Source: Alphaproteobacteria bacterium (GTDB lineage Bacteria; Pseudomonadota; Alphaproteobacteria; M2410). From it: a DNA stretch of 11,292 nt. The notes below the pieces were generated by a model, which was not told where the DNA came from, did not search any database, and worked only from the letters and a program-made list of their open reading frames with translations. The DNA lies in assembly GCA_021774955.1 (NCBI GenBank), contig JAJFIN010000267.1, positions 1 through 11,292 of the forward strand. Reading direction: 5' to 3'. Of this stretch, positions 1 to 8,149 are shown in pieces. The stretch's first letter is position 1. Each line of letters opens with the position of its first letter. The translations under genes were made by a program, and so were the position numbers.

Positions 1-238
1 CAAGTTCAGATTGGTCATCAAGCACAAGCGTTACCGAACCAAGGACCTTTCCGTTTTCGTCCACCGCAACAATCACTTCTGCAGATTCCGTGCGCTTGGC
101 GGTGTCGCGCAGCTCATCAAAATAATCGTCAATGACCGCACTCTCCTCAGGTCCTAGCCCGAGATATGCCTGGACTGTAATGTCACCAATCGCTTCGTAT
201 TCTTCTGGGCGAGCCACCCGAATGTTGTGGATTTGCAT
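1..238 (-). CDS. GNAT-family N-acetyltransferase, partial (N-terminal 79 residues)
   Basis: An open frame runs from an ATG at 238 to the window edge on the minus strand without a stop. The peptide starts MQIHNIRVARPEEYEAIGDI, then has a segment ending in VIVAVDENGKVLGSVTLVLD. That layout (beta-1 with R-x-A-x-x-E-E-Y, helices alpha-1/alpha-2, then a V-A-x-D-x-x-G-x-x-L-G-S-V-T-L beta hairpin) is the usual N-terminal half of the GNAT fold. The acetyl-CoA binding motif (R/Q-x-x-G-x-G/A) would lie beyond the window, so catalytic competence and substrate cannot be judged. No strong Shine-Dalgarno is visible, only GAGATTT upstream. It lies downstream of clpB on the same strand with a hairpin between, so it is probably transcribed separately. 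Family assignment is good; substrate unknown. Confidence 0.8.
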   Translation of the reverse strand, partial: MQIHNIRVARPEEYEAIGDITVQAYLGLGPEESAVIDDYFDELRDTAKRTESAEVIVAVDENGKVLGSVTLVLDDQSEL

Positions 239-266
239 GGGGAAATCTCACATCAAATAACAACAA

Positions 267-295
267 GGATCGCCCCCTTTATAGGGCGGCGATCC
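267..295 (-). terminator. Putative terminator of clpB
   Basis: Perfect 8-bp arms GGATCGCC (267-274) and GGCGATCC (288-295) enclose a further CCC/GGG pairing (275-277 with 284-286), with one bulged C at 287 and the loop TTTATA. Read on the minus strand, the hairpin starts about 36 nt after the clpB stop codon and is followed by TTGTTGTTATTTG, a T-rich but interrupted tract. It is therefore a plausible but not textbook intrinsic terminator, and it separates clpB from the acetyltransferase gene. Confidence 0.6.
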
Positions 296-331
296 CGTTT
301 GATCTAGACTTTATGAGCGGAAGGCCCAGCC

Positions 332-2929
<2,598 letters not shown>

Positions 2930-3001
2930 TTCAAGCTCCCTTTAGCGCGGTGCTGGGTCCTCTTCATTTAGCCTGACCCTGTCCGCCTGACCTTGATATT
3001 G

Positions 3002-3020
3002 GTCAATTAGATAAATTGAC
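3002..3020. promoter_or_regulatory. Short dyad in the clpB leader
   Basis: Arms GTCAATT (3002-3008) and AATTGAC (3014-3020) are exact reverse complements around the 5-nt centre AGATA. It lies about 73 bp upstream of the clpB start. It could be an operator or an mRNA hairpin; nothing decides between these. Confidence 0.35.
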
Positions 3021-3041
3021 GCCGATGCGCACCCCGCATGA

Positions 3042-3107
3042 GTGTTTCCAACAAAAGCATGCCCCAGCGAAGGCTGGGGTGGCCACCGGTTTTCCGTCCG
3101 GAAACAC
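3042..3107. repeat. REP-like hairpin nested in a longer inverted repeat
   Basis: The core is CCCCAGC (3062-3068), tetraloop GAAG, GCTGGGG (3073-3079), a perfect 7-bp stem. Hairpins of the type CCCAGCGAAGGCTGGG are frequent intergenic repeats in alphaproteobacterial genomes (recalled, not searched). An 8-bp outer pair, GTGTTTCC (3042-3049) with GGAAACAC (3100-3107), encloses it, and a competing local hairpin TTTCC/GGAAA (3091-3095 with 3100-3104) overlaps the outer right arm. If transcription starts at the candidate promoter upstream, the structure lies in the clpB 5' leader. Confidence 0.5.
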
Positions 3108-3140
3108 GTCACAATCCCAGAGCAGCAATGCACCCTTCCT

Positions 3141-3172
3141 ATATAGTGTGGCATTTTTGCCACGAAAGGGGA
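3141..3172 (-). promoter_or_regulatory. Candidate heat-shock-type promoter for clpB
   Basis: Read on the minus strand the segment gives CCCCTTTCG, then 14 nt to CACTATAT. This resembles the layout of sigma-32 promoters (C-rich CTTGAA-like -35 and CCCCATTT-like -10), as at enterobacterial groE. The -35 core CTTTCG (3163-3168) departs from CTTGAA, and the -10 CTATAT (3141-3146) also resembles a sigma-70 box, so the sigma class is uncertain. A perfect inverted repeat GTGGCA/TGCCAC (3148-3163) fills the spacer and could bind a repressor. Transcription from here would give a leader of roughly 200 nt. Confidence 0.35.
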
Positions 3173-3397
3173 GCTGTGCTTATTTTCCGGGAAAAAGGTG
3201 GTGAAATCATAAAAAAGCGCCGTTTCGAGCTATCACACCAATGATAGGGGATTCAGAGTGGAAAAACTCAGCTAATTTGTTCGGCGGCCATGAAGTAAGG
3301 GGCTTTTTTTTCAATCGACAGATCTACCGGAATTTCTAGGCAGACAGACCTTGTTATCTTGATCACCAAACAAAGGCTGCCGCGCAAGACCTGAAGT

Positions 3398-3784
3398 ATG
3401 GAAAAACACGAATTCATAATGGTACGCAAGATCGCTCTTGCCCTGCCTGAGGTTGCCGAACATTTTGGTCATGGTGCCTTTTGTTTCTTCATCCGAGACA
3501 AACAGTCTCTCTGTTACTACCACGACAATCACAAAGGCGATGGTCGGGTGTCTTTGCGGTGTCACGCATATCCCGACGTCCGAGAGGAATTGATTCGCGA
3601 CCACCCAAAAAGATTCTTCAGACCACAAACAAGCTCATCTGGTGCTCTCAAAGACTGGTTGGGGATTTATCTTGATACATTGGAGGAAAACGATCCCGAT
3701 TGGCGGCAGATCGCTGTCCTTCTTAAAGATGCCTACTGTAAAGTGGCGCCCAAAAAACTCATAGCTGAACTCGACCATGAGTGA
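3398..3784 (+). CDS. MmcQ/YjbR family protein (DUF419)
   Basis: The 128-residue product matches the small single-domain MmcQ/YjbR family in length and pattern. It has an N-terminal helix with ALALPEVAEHFGHGAFCFFI (about 13-32), a central beta segment GRVSLRC (49-55), FFRP (73-76), then the DWLGIYLD element (86-93) and a C-terminal helix DWRQIAVLLKDAYCKVAPKK (101-120). The fold resembles CyaY and the family is often labelled DNA-binding, but its biochemical role is not established. The ATG at 3398 has only a weak upstream GAAGT. An in-frame ATG at 3419 would remove seven residues; the first start fits the family's usual N-terminus slightly better. The gene is convergent with the SRPBCC gene, with only 5 nt between the two stop codons. 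No partner is evident. Confidence 0.85.
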   Translation: MEKHEFIMVRKIALALPEVAEHFGHGAFCFFIRDKQSLCYYHDNHKGDGRVSLRCHAYPDVREELIRDHPKRFFRPQTSSSGALKDWLGIYLDTLEENDPDWRQIAVLLKDAYCKVAPKKLIAELDHE

Positions 3785-3789
3785 GCCGG

Positions 3790-4269
3790 TCACAGACTAG
3801 AAAACAAAGCTCTCACATTTGTGAAACCACGTTCCCAGCCACCGGCAAAGCCTTTGCGCATGTCTTCATCATCTACGCGGGAGTGAACGAGGCAGACATC
3901 GGTTCCCTCACCGTTTGCGGTAAACGTGATCTCCACCTGCGAAATTGGCACGGCAACATGCTCCTCACTTACAGATGCGATAATTTGGGACCAAGTAAAA
4001 ATGAGCCGAACGCCCGGTTCCACAACAAGATATTCACCTTCGAACCCGCTGGCGGTATTTCCACCCTTGGATTTAAAAAACTGCCAAGCACCGCCGGGGC
4101 GTAAATCGATGATCGCGGAATGTAACGAGTTTGGCGTGGGCCCAAACCATTTCATCACCTCTTCAGGAATGGTCCACGCTTGAAAAACCTCTTTTGGCGA
4201 CGCCGCAAAATAACCTTCAACAATGATCGGGTCTTCGCCAGGCTCTGTTCGAACAAATTCCATGTTCAC
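3790..4269 (-). CDS. SRPBCC / AHSA1-like domain protein
   Basis: The 159-residue protein is a START-like (SRPBCC) beta-barrel of the AHSA1-like type, a fold that encloses a hydrophobic ligand. Diagnostic stretches are VFQAWTIPEEVMKWFGP (28-44), DLRPGGAWQF (55-64), a GEYLVVEPGVRLIFTW-type strand pair in the middle, and the C-terminal GWERGFTNVRAL helix. The predicted start is GTG at 4269, overlapping the arsR stop by 4 nt (GTGA), a classic sign of translational coupling; an in-frame ATG at 4263 is possible. Pairing of an SRPBCC gene with an ArsR regulator is a common bacterial arrangement, often explained as ligand binding or detoxification, but the ligand here is unknown. No catalytic residue can be assigned from sequence alone. 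Confidence 0.88.
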   Translation of the reverse strand: MNMEFVRTEPGEDPIIVEGYFAASPKEVFQAWTIPEEVMKWFGPTPNSLHSAIIDLRPGGAWQFFKSKGGNTASGFEGEYLVVEPGVRLIFTWSQIIASVSEEHVAVPISQVEITFTANGEGTDVCLVHSRVDDEDMRKGFAGGWERGFTNVRALFSSL

Positions 4270-4595
4270 TTTGACCGCCTTGTTCTCGAGCCAGTTAAAT
4301 GCTGCGCTAGATTGTCAAATTGCTGTGTCCAAAAGGATTGGTAATCTGAAAGCCAGTCAGACGCCTCTTTCATGGCGCGCGCGTTGAGCCGGCAATGGCG
4401 CGTGCGACCCCGTTTCTCGACCACCAAGAGTCCGGCATCACTCAGCACACGCACATGTTTGGTAACAGCGGTTTGAGTCATATCAAAAGGTGCGGCCAAA
4501 TCAGAAAGCCGAGCTTCCCCTTCCATAAGCCTCGCCAGAATTGCTCGGCGCGTTTCATCGCTGAGCGCTGCAAAGGTAGCGTCGAGGTTTTTCAT
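4266..4595 (-). CDS. ArsR/SmtB-type winged-helix transcriptional regulator
   Basis: The 109-residue protein opens with ATFAALSDETRRAILARL (6-23), the hallmark first helix of ArsR regulators. A winged helix-turn-helix follows at about 28-52 (LSDLAAPFDMTQTAVTKHVRVLSDAGLL) and the wing at 57-70. The metal-binding ELCVCDL-type motif of SmtB/ArsR is absent (ARLSDLAA instead) and there is one cysteine (C68), so metal sensing is unlikely; this fits the subgroup that travels with SRPBCC genes. ATG at 4595 follows a strong GGAGG. The gene overlaps the SRPBCC gene by 4 nt downstream and is divergent from the GST gene. The long dyad at 4609-4671 ends just upstream of the ribosome binding site, which makes autoregulation and control of the GST gene likely (inference). 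Confidence 0.93.
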   Translation of the reverse strand: MKNLDATFAALSDETRRAILARLMEGEARLSDLAAPFDMTQTAVTKHVRVLSDAGLLVVEKRGRTRHCRLNARAMKEASDWLSDYQSFWTQQFDNLAQHLTGSRTRRSK

Positions 4596-4608
4596 CTGCC
4601 CTCCATTT

Positions 4609-4671
4609 TTACTGAACCATTTAGTTGACTATATATCGGATCACGGTATAGTCAACTAGTTAGTTCAGTAA
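4609..4671. promoter_or_regulatory. Two-tier palindromic operator with overlapping divergent promoters (arsR / GST)
   Basis: Inner arms TAGTTGACTATA (4622-4633) and TATAGTCAACTA (4647-4658) are perfect 12-bp reverse complements with a 13-nt centre. Outer arms TTACTGAAC (4609-4617) and GTTCAGTAA (4663-4671) are perfect 9-bp reverse complements on the same axis (4640). The inner arms carry both promoters. Plus strand: TTGACT (4625-4630), 16 nt, TATAGT (4647-4652), reading toward the GST gene. Minus strand, by symmetry: TTGACT (4655-4650), 16 nt, TATAGT (4633-4628), reading toward arsR. Each hexamer matches the sigma-70 consensus at five of six bases. The two polymerase sites coincide, so they should compete, and a repressor dimer on the dyad would block both. 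ArsR is the obvious candidate binder. Confidence 0.8.
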
Positions 4672-4707
4672 TTGGTATTGGCAGCATCGAACCACAAAGG
4701 AACATCC

Positions 4708-5361
4708 ATGCCCGAGCTTTACGAATCTCCGCCAACCCGGTCACAACGCGCAAAATGGGTGCTCGAAGAACTCGAGATCGAGTACACCAGCACCGTTATC
4801 AACCTTCCAGAAGGTGAACAAAATTCAGATGCCTATCGCGCCATCCAACCCTTAGGCGGTGTCCCGGCGATTAAAACCGACAGCTACACTATGTTCGAAT
4901 CGGTGGCGATTGTGCTGCAATTGATCGACGAACATCCGGAGAAAAATCTAGCGCCCACATTAGGAACCCCAGAGCGCGCTTCTTATTATCAATGGTGTGT
5001 GTTCGCTGGAACAGAATTGGATCCGGCAATCATGATGGTTTTTGACAACACCATGCGCCCAGAAGCGCAGCATGAAGCCAACCTCGCAGCGCGCGGCCGC
5101 GACGCATTTGCAACCCGTGCTGACATTCTCTCAAAAGTGCTAAAGAAACAGGACTATATTGCAGGATCCAACTTTTCCGGCGCGGATATCTTGATCGGCC
5201 ATTCCTGTTTCATGGCCGCCCTCACCGAATTGATCGGCGACTACCCAGTGCTTCAATCCTACTATGCAAGACTGCAGCAACGCCCGGCGCATCAGCGCGC
5301 TTATCCCGATTTCAGTGAATTCACCCGCACGTTAAACACAGGTGATAATAGCATTCAATAG
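4708..5361 (+). CDS. Glutathione S-transferase family protein
   Basis: The 217-residue protein has the cytosolic GST layout: an N-terminal thioredoxin-like domain followed by an all-helical domain. Visible marks are LYESPPTRSQRAKWVLEELE at the start (4-23), the cis-proline motif GGVPAI (50-55, cis-Pro53) and ESVAI (64-68), which contacts the gamma-glutamyl part of glutathione. The C-terminal half contains GADILIGHS-type helix sequence. A serine near the N-terminus (S7 or S11) would be the likely thiol-activating residue. I start it at ATG 4708, which follows AAAGGA at good spacing and matches the family N-terminus; the frame is open further upstream to a TTG at 4672, but that adds 12 residues with no family match. 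It is transcribed from the shared promoter dyad and is divergent from arsR. It may conjugate or isomerise an electrophile related to the SRPBCC ligand (inference). Confidence 0.9.
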   Translation: MPELYESPPTRSQRAKWVLEELEIEYTSTVINLPEGEQNSDAYRAIQPLGGVPAIKTDSYTMFESVAIVLQLIDEHPEKNLAPTLGTPERASYYQWCVFAGTELDPAIMMVFDNTMRPEAQHEANLAARGRDAFATRADILSKVLKKQDYIAGSNFSGADILIGHSCFMAALTELIGDYPVLQSYYARLQQRPAHQRAYPDFSEFTRTLNTGDNSIQ

Positions 5362-5420
5362 TAGGAGATGACTCTAAGGACGAGACGAAAACAAAGTTTG
5401 GCTCCAACAATCCTTGTGTC

Positions 5421-6557
5421 CTAACCCTTATTATCAAGGTAATTAATTGCCTTTGCTAAGTTGCGGTGCAAGTGGATGATCGCCGCTTCGTATTGCCCAA
5501 AGGTGAAATGATCATTGGCACCACTTCCAATACTTTCCTGAATGCTTTTCACAACGGCAGCGTCTTCTTCAACACCAGTCGAGCCCACAAACTTCGAGTC
5601 ACGCTGAGCCCGATCCTTCGCCCCTTCAACGTCACCTCGATTAGTCATCCGATAGTTGGTCATACGCGTTCGATTGATGCTTAATGGATCCAAAACGATG
5701 AGATTGGTATGATGGGACAATACCGTGAGCAGAGCGTTTGGGAAAAGATGATATACATATGTGAGTTTCCCGTCGATTTGACGCTCATTTGCGGGGATCT
5801 CAGCAAGCGTCTCTATGCGTCGAAACGGAAAGGTTATCCGCGAATGAAGCCCGTTTTTCTCAACAATGTTTAAATTGTCATATCCAAATGGAAAAAAAGT
5901 ATCTGTATGTGTAAATCGAATGTGTAGGCCTTCAAGAAAGCTCTCTAGATGGATTTTCCAGTTAGCTTCAACCGTGAATTCGTTCACTTCTATAACTTCT
6001 TGCTCAGGTTCGATGAGCGTCGACAGAGTGCTCGTGTCTTCCAGTCCTGCTAAATGATCGTGCTGCCGTACAAAGATCAGACCATGTTTTTCCTCAACGT
6101 GAAGCTGAACCAATCCATGGGTGGATTTATCGACATCAGGAAAGCCATCCACGTGAGGAATGTGCCGTAAATCACCGTCCAGCTCGTAAGACCAACCGTG
6201 GTATGGACAAACCAGGACGTTTCTGCATCCGGTTCCGCTCGCAATTTGGGCCCCACGATGGCGGCATGCATTGACAAAAGCACGGGCCAGGCCGTCGCGA
6301 CCTCTCACCACCAGCAATGGAACACCGGCGGCAAGTCCGGCTCTGTATGACCCTGCATCCGGCAATGCTCCGGAAGGGCAAAATGGCACAAGCGACCGTC
6401 GAATGACTTCAAGATCTGACTGAAACCGCTCCTCAGAGCGATAATTTGCAACGGGTTCGCGCCACACCTCAAGAGTTCGATCTGTTGTTCCAGCGTCTAT
6501 ATGGCCAAGAACTCTTTCAGCGACTTCGATATCAGCTAAGAACCTCTCCACGATCAT
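5421..6557 (-). CDS. Rieske non-heme iron oxygenase, alpha subunit
   Basis: The product (378 residues) is a ring-hydroxylating-type oxygenase. The Rieske [2Fe-2S] ligands are C98-x-H100 (ACRHRGAQ) and C117-x-x-H120 (CPYHGWSY). The catalytic domain shows NWKIHLESFLEGLH (199-212) with mononuclear iron ligands H212 and H217 (HIRFTH) and probably D332 in the late EDAAVVKSIQ segment. Such enzymes insert oxygen using electrons from a reductase, with or without a ferredoxin; none is encoded in this window. Aromatic acid, quaternary amine and demethylation substrates all occur in the family, and I cannot choose between them. Start choice is open: the ATG at 6557 is only one base from AGAGG, whereas GTG at 6551 (codon 3) sits about 7 nt after it. 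It is divergent from the tetR gene and convergent with the GST gene. Confidence 0.93.
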   Translation of the reverse strand: MIVERFLADIEVAERVLGHIDAGTTDRTLEVWREPVANYRSEERFQSDLEVIRRSLVPFCPSGALPDAGSYRAGLAAGVPLLVVRGRDGLARAFVNACRHRGAQIASGTGCRNVLVCPYHGWSYELDGDLRHIPHVDGFPDVDKSTHGLVQLHVEEKHGLIFVRQHDHLAGLEDTSTLSTLIEPEQEVIEVNEFTVEANWKIHLESFLEGLHIRFTHTDTFFPFGYDNLNIVEKNGLHSRITFPFRRIETLAEIPANERQIDGKLTYVYHLFPNALLTVLSHHTNLIVLDPLSINRTRMTNYRMTNRGDVEGAKDRAQRDSKFVGSTGVEEDAAVVKSIQESIGSGANDHFTFGQYEAAIIHLHRNLAKAINYLDNKG

Positions 6558-6574
6558 TCCTCTCTCATATCATA

Positions 6575-6607
6575 AAGTGAATTAACACCAAATAAAAGTG
6601 ACTTGAC
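6575..6607. promoter_or_regulatory. 12-bp direct repeats between the Rieske and tetR genes (candidate operator)
   Basis: AAGTGAATTAAC (6575-6586) and AAGTGACTTGAC (6596-6607) match at 10 of 12 positions and start 21 bp apart, two helical turns. The second copy overlaps the putative tetR -35. The first has a weak internal dyad (GTGAATTAAC). The position in a divergent regulator/enzyme gap suggests binding by the TetR protein; this is inference. Confidence 0.4.
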
Positions 6608-6630
6608 TTCAATTATGTTTATTCTTTAAT
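6603..6630 (+). promoter_or_regulatory. Candidate promoter of tetR
   Basis: TTGACT (6603-6608) and TTTAAT (6625-6630) with a 16-nt spacer resemble sigma-70 hexamers at five of six bases each. The expected transcription start (about 6637) falls almost on the tetR ATG at 6639, so the mRNA may have practically no leader. Confidence 0.45.
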
Positions 6631-6638
6631 TTGTATGG

Positions 6639-7265
6639 ATGTCAATGCAAATAATACCCGTTACACCGAAAGGTCGGGCAACTCGGGCGCGGCTGATCGA
6701 GGCCGCGAGAACCGTAGCGCTAACTTCGGACGGGCACATAGAGGTCGCCGCTGTAGCGGAAGAAGCCGGGGTTGCTCCCAGTCTCGTGCATAAGTATTTT
6801 AGCTCAAAGGCCGGACTCGTTTGTGCCCTCGTGGACGATTACTTCGATCGATTCCATTCCAGAGTATTTAGTCAAGATACAGATGATGATTCTTTCGATG
6901 ATCAGCAAACATGGGCCAAACGCGAGCGCGCCAGGCTTGAGGCCGGGGTTCGGTTTCACTACCATGAGCCCCTCGCCGTGGTGATTTATGGACAACTCGT
7001 TAGCGAGCCAGAGGTCACACAACTATTAGCACAACACACTACTACAATCGTGAGCCGCGCTGCTCGCAGTATTCGAAAAGCGCAAAAGGCAGGAGAATTA
7101 CCCGTTGGAATAGACCCAGGGATCGCCGGAGCCGCGATGTTCGGTGCAATGCGTCAGGTTATGGTAGAGGCGTTGACACGGTCATCCAGACCCAGTCAGA
7201 AAAACATTGTTGAGACTTTGTGGCACCAAGTAGCGGCAGCTGTGCGTATTGATCCTGTCAACTGA
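6639..7265 (+). CDS. TetR/AcrR-family transcriptional regulator
   Basis: The 208-residue protein has the one-domain DNA-binding head of TetR regulators: helix 1 RATRARLIEAARTVAL (13-28), then the helix-turn-helix VAAVAEEAGVAPSLVHKYFSSKAGL (36-60), whose V-H-K-Y-F-x-S-K-x-x-L signature is typical. The remaining all-helical part (about 70-208) would bind the effector and form the dimer; it is divergent, as usual in this family, and does not reveal the ligand. No Shine-Dalgarno precedes the ATG at 6639; an in-frame ATG two codons later (6645) is an alternative. It is divergent from the Rieske oxygenase gene and 55 bp upstream of the crotonase gene on the same strand, so it probably controls both, with an acyl-CoA or aromatic ligand as a guess. 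Confidence 0.92.
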   Translation: MSMQIIPVTPKGRATRARLIEAARTVALTSDGHIEVAAVAEEAGVAPSLVHKYFSSKAGLVCALVDDYFDRFHSRVFSQDTDDDSFDDQQTWAKRERARLEAGVRFHYHEPLAVVIYGQLVSEPEVTQLLAQHTTTIVSRAARSIRKAQKAGELPVGIDPGIAGAAMFGAMRQVMVEALTRSSRPSQKNIVETLWHQVAAAVRIDPVN

Positions 7266-7320
7266 CAATCGTGATGAATCAACTCAACAACACTAATTTT
7301 TGCTCTTGAGGAGACTGCCG

Positions 7321-8091
7321 ATGACCGTTCATTTCGAAACTGATAAGTCAGTTGCAATTATTACAATTGATCGTCCCGACGTTTCGAACGCTGTTGATGG
7401 CCCCACCGGAGAGGCTCTCGTCAATGCGTTCCAAAAGTTCGATAATGACCCTGAGTTACGTATAGCGGTGTTTACAGGTGCAGGCAGGCGATTTTGCGCA
7501 GGCAACGATCTAAAATCCATGCAGAGAGATGACGAATCAGATCGCATTCCGTTGACGCTAAACGGCAATGCGCCTTGTGGCGTGACGCGCATGTTGCTCA
7601 ACAAACCGGTGATTGCTGCAATCGAAGGTTTCGCAGTGGCGGGCGGGCTCGAACTGGCGTGTTGGTGTGATGTGCGTGTTGCTGCAGAGGATGCAGCATT
7701 CGGCGTCTATTGTCGAAGGTGGGGTATTCCGTTGATGGATGGCGGCACGATTCGATTGCCGCGCCTGATCGGACACAGTCATGCATTGGACCTCATACTC
7801 ACCGGGCGCGCTGTTTCGGGAGAGGAAGCACGTATGATGGGGCTTGCAAATCGTATTGTCCCCAAGGGTGAGGCACTCAATGCAGCGCTCGCGCTTGCGC
7901 ATAATCTGGCCGAACTCCCTCCATCAGCAATGCGGAGTGATCGTAAATCATCTTATCAGCAGTGGCATCTTGATATGGAGGCAGCACTGACAAACGAATT
8001 TCATCATGGCAAGGATACTATCGCGACGGGCGAGATGATTGAGGGACTGAAACGATATCAAGCGGGTGCGTGGCGTCAAAAGACACTTTAA
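7321..8091 (+). CDS. Crotonase-superfamily protein (enoyl-CoA hydratase/isomerase-like)
   Basis: The 256-residue protein has the crotonase fold markers: VAIITIDRPDVSNAVD (11-26), the first oxyanion-hole segment FCAGNDLK (58-65) and the second KPVIAAIEGFAVAGGLELA (95-113). These bind and polarise an acyl-CoA thioester. Of the two catalytic glutamates of true hydratases, the first is kept (E111 in GGLEL), but the position of the second is cysteine (C131 in FGVYCRRWGIPL). The protein may therefore not be a classical hydratase; isomerase, hydrolase or another CoA-ester reaction is possible. ATG at 7321 follows TTGAGGAG at good spacing; the frame stays open upstream to 7300 but without a better start. 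It lies downstream of tetR, probably in one transcript. Its stop is 58 bp from the convergent beta-lactamase gene. Confidence 0.9.
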   Translation: MTVHFETDKSVAIITIDRPDVSNAVDGPTGEALVNAFQKFDNDPELRIAVFTGAGRRFCAGNDLKSMQRDDESDRIPLTLNGNAPCGVTRMLLNKPVIAAIEGFAVAGGLELACWCDVRVAAEDAAFGVYCRRWGIPLMDGGTIRLPRLIGHSHALDLILTGRAVSGEEARMMGLANRIVPKGEALNAALALAHNLAELPPSAMRSDRKSSYQQWHLDMEAALTNEFHHGKDTIATGEMIEGLKRYQAGAWRQKTL

Positions 8092-8149
8092 CGCAAACGA
8101 CACTCCCATGGAAAAGCACTGAATTGGAGTGGAAATTCCGAAGGAATAC

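Larger units (their letters stand above)
2930..3397. other. Gene-free divergent region between clpB and the YjbR gene
   Basis: This 468-bp stretch separates clpB (minus) from the MmcQ/YjbR gene (plus). I found no convincing coding frame. It contains four inverted repeats: 3002-3020 (GTCAATT/AATTGAC), 3062-3079 (REP-like hairpin), 3148-3163 (GTGGCA/TGCCAC, 4-nt loop) and 3230-3247 (CTATCA/TGATAG, 6-nt loop). It also holds a run of eight T at 3305-3312 with no clear hairpin before it. An outer pairing GTGTTTCC (3042-3049) with GGAAACAC (3100-3107) encloses the REP-like hairpin. It probably carries the clpB promoter and a long clpB leader. Confidence 0.6.

Noticed and set aside
3298..3312. Run of eight T after GGGGC as a plus-strand terminator
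   Set aside because: No hairpin of useful length precedes it and no plus-strand gene ends nearby.
8092..8149. Possible bidirectional terminator between the crotonase and beta-lactamase genes
   Set aside because: CACTCC (8101-8106) can pair with GGAGTG (8126-8131), but the loop is 19 nt and no T tract follows on either strand.
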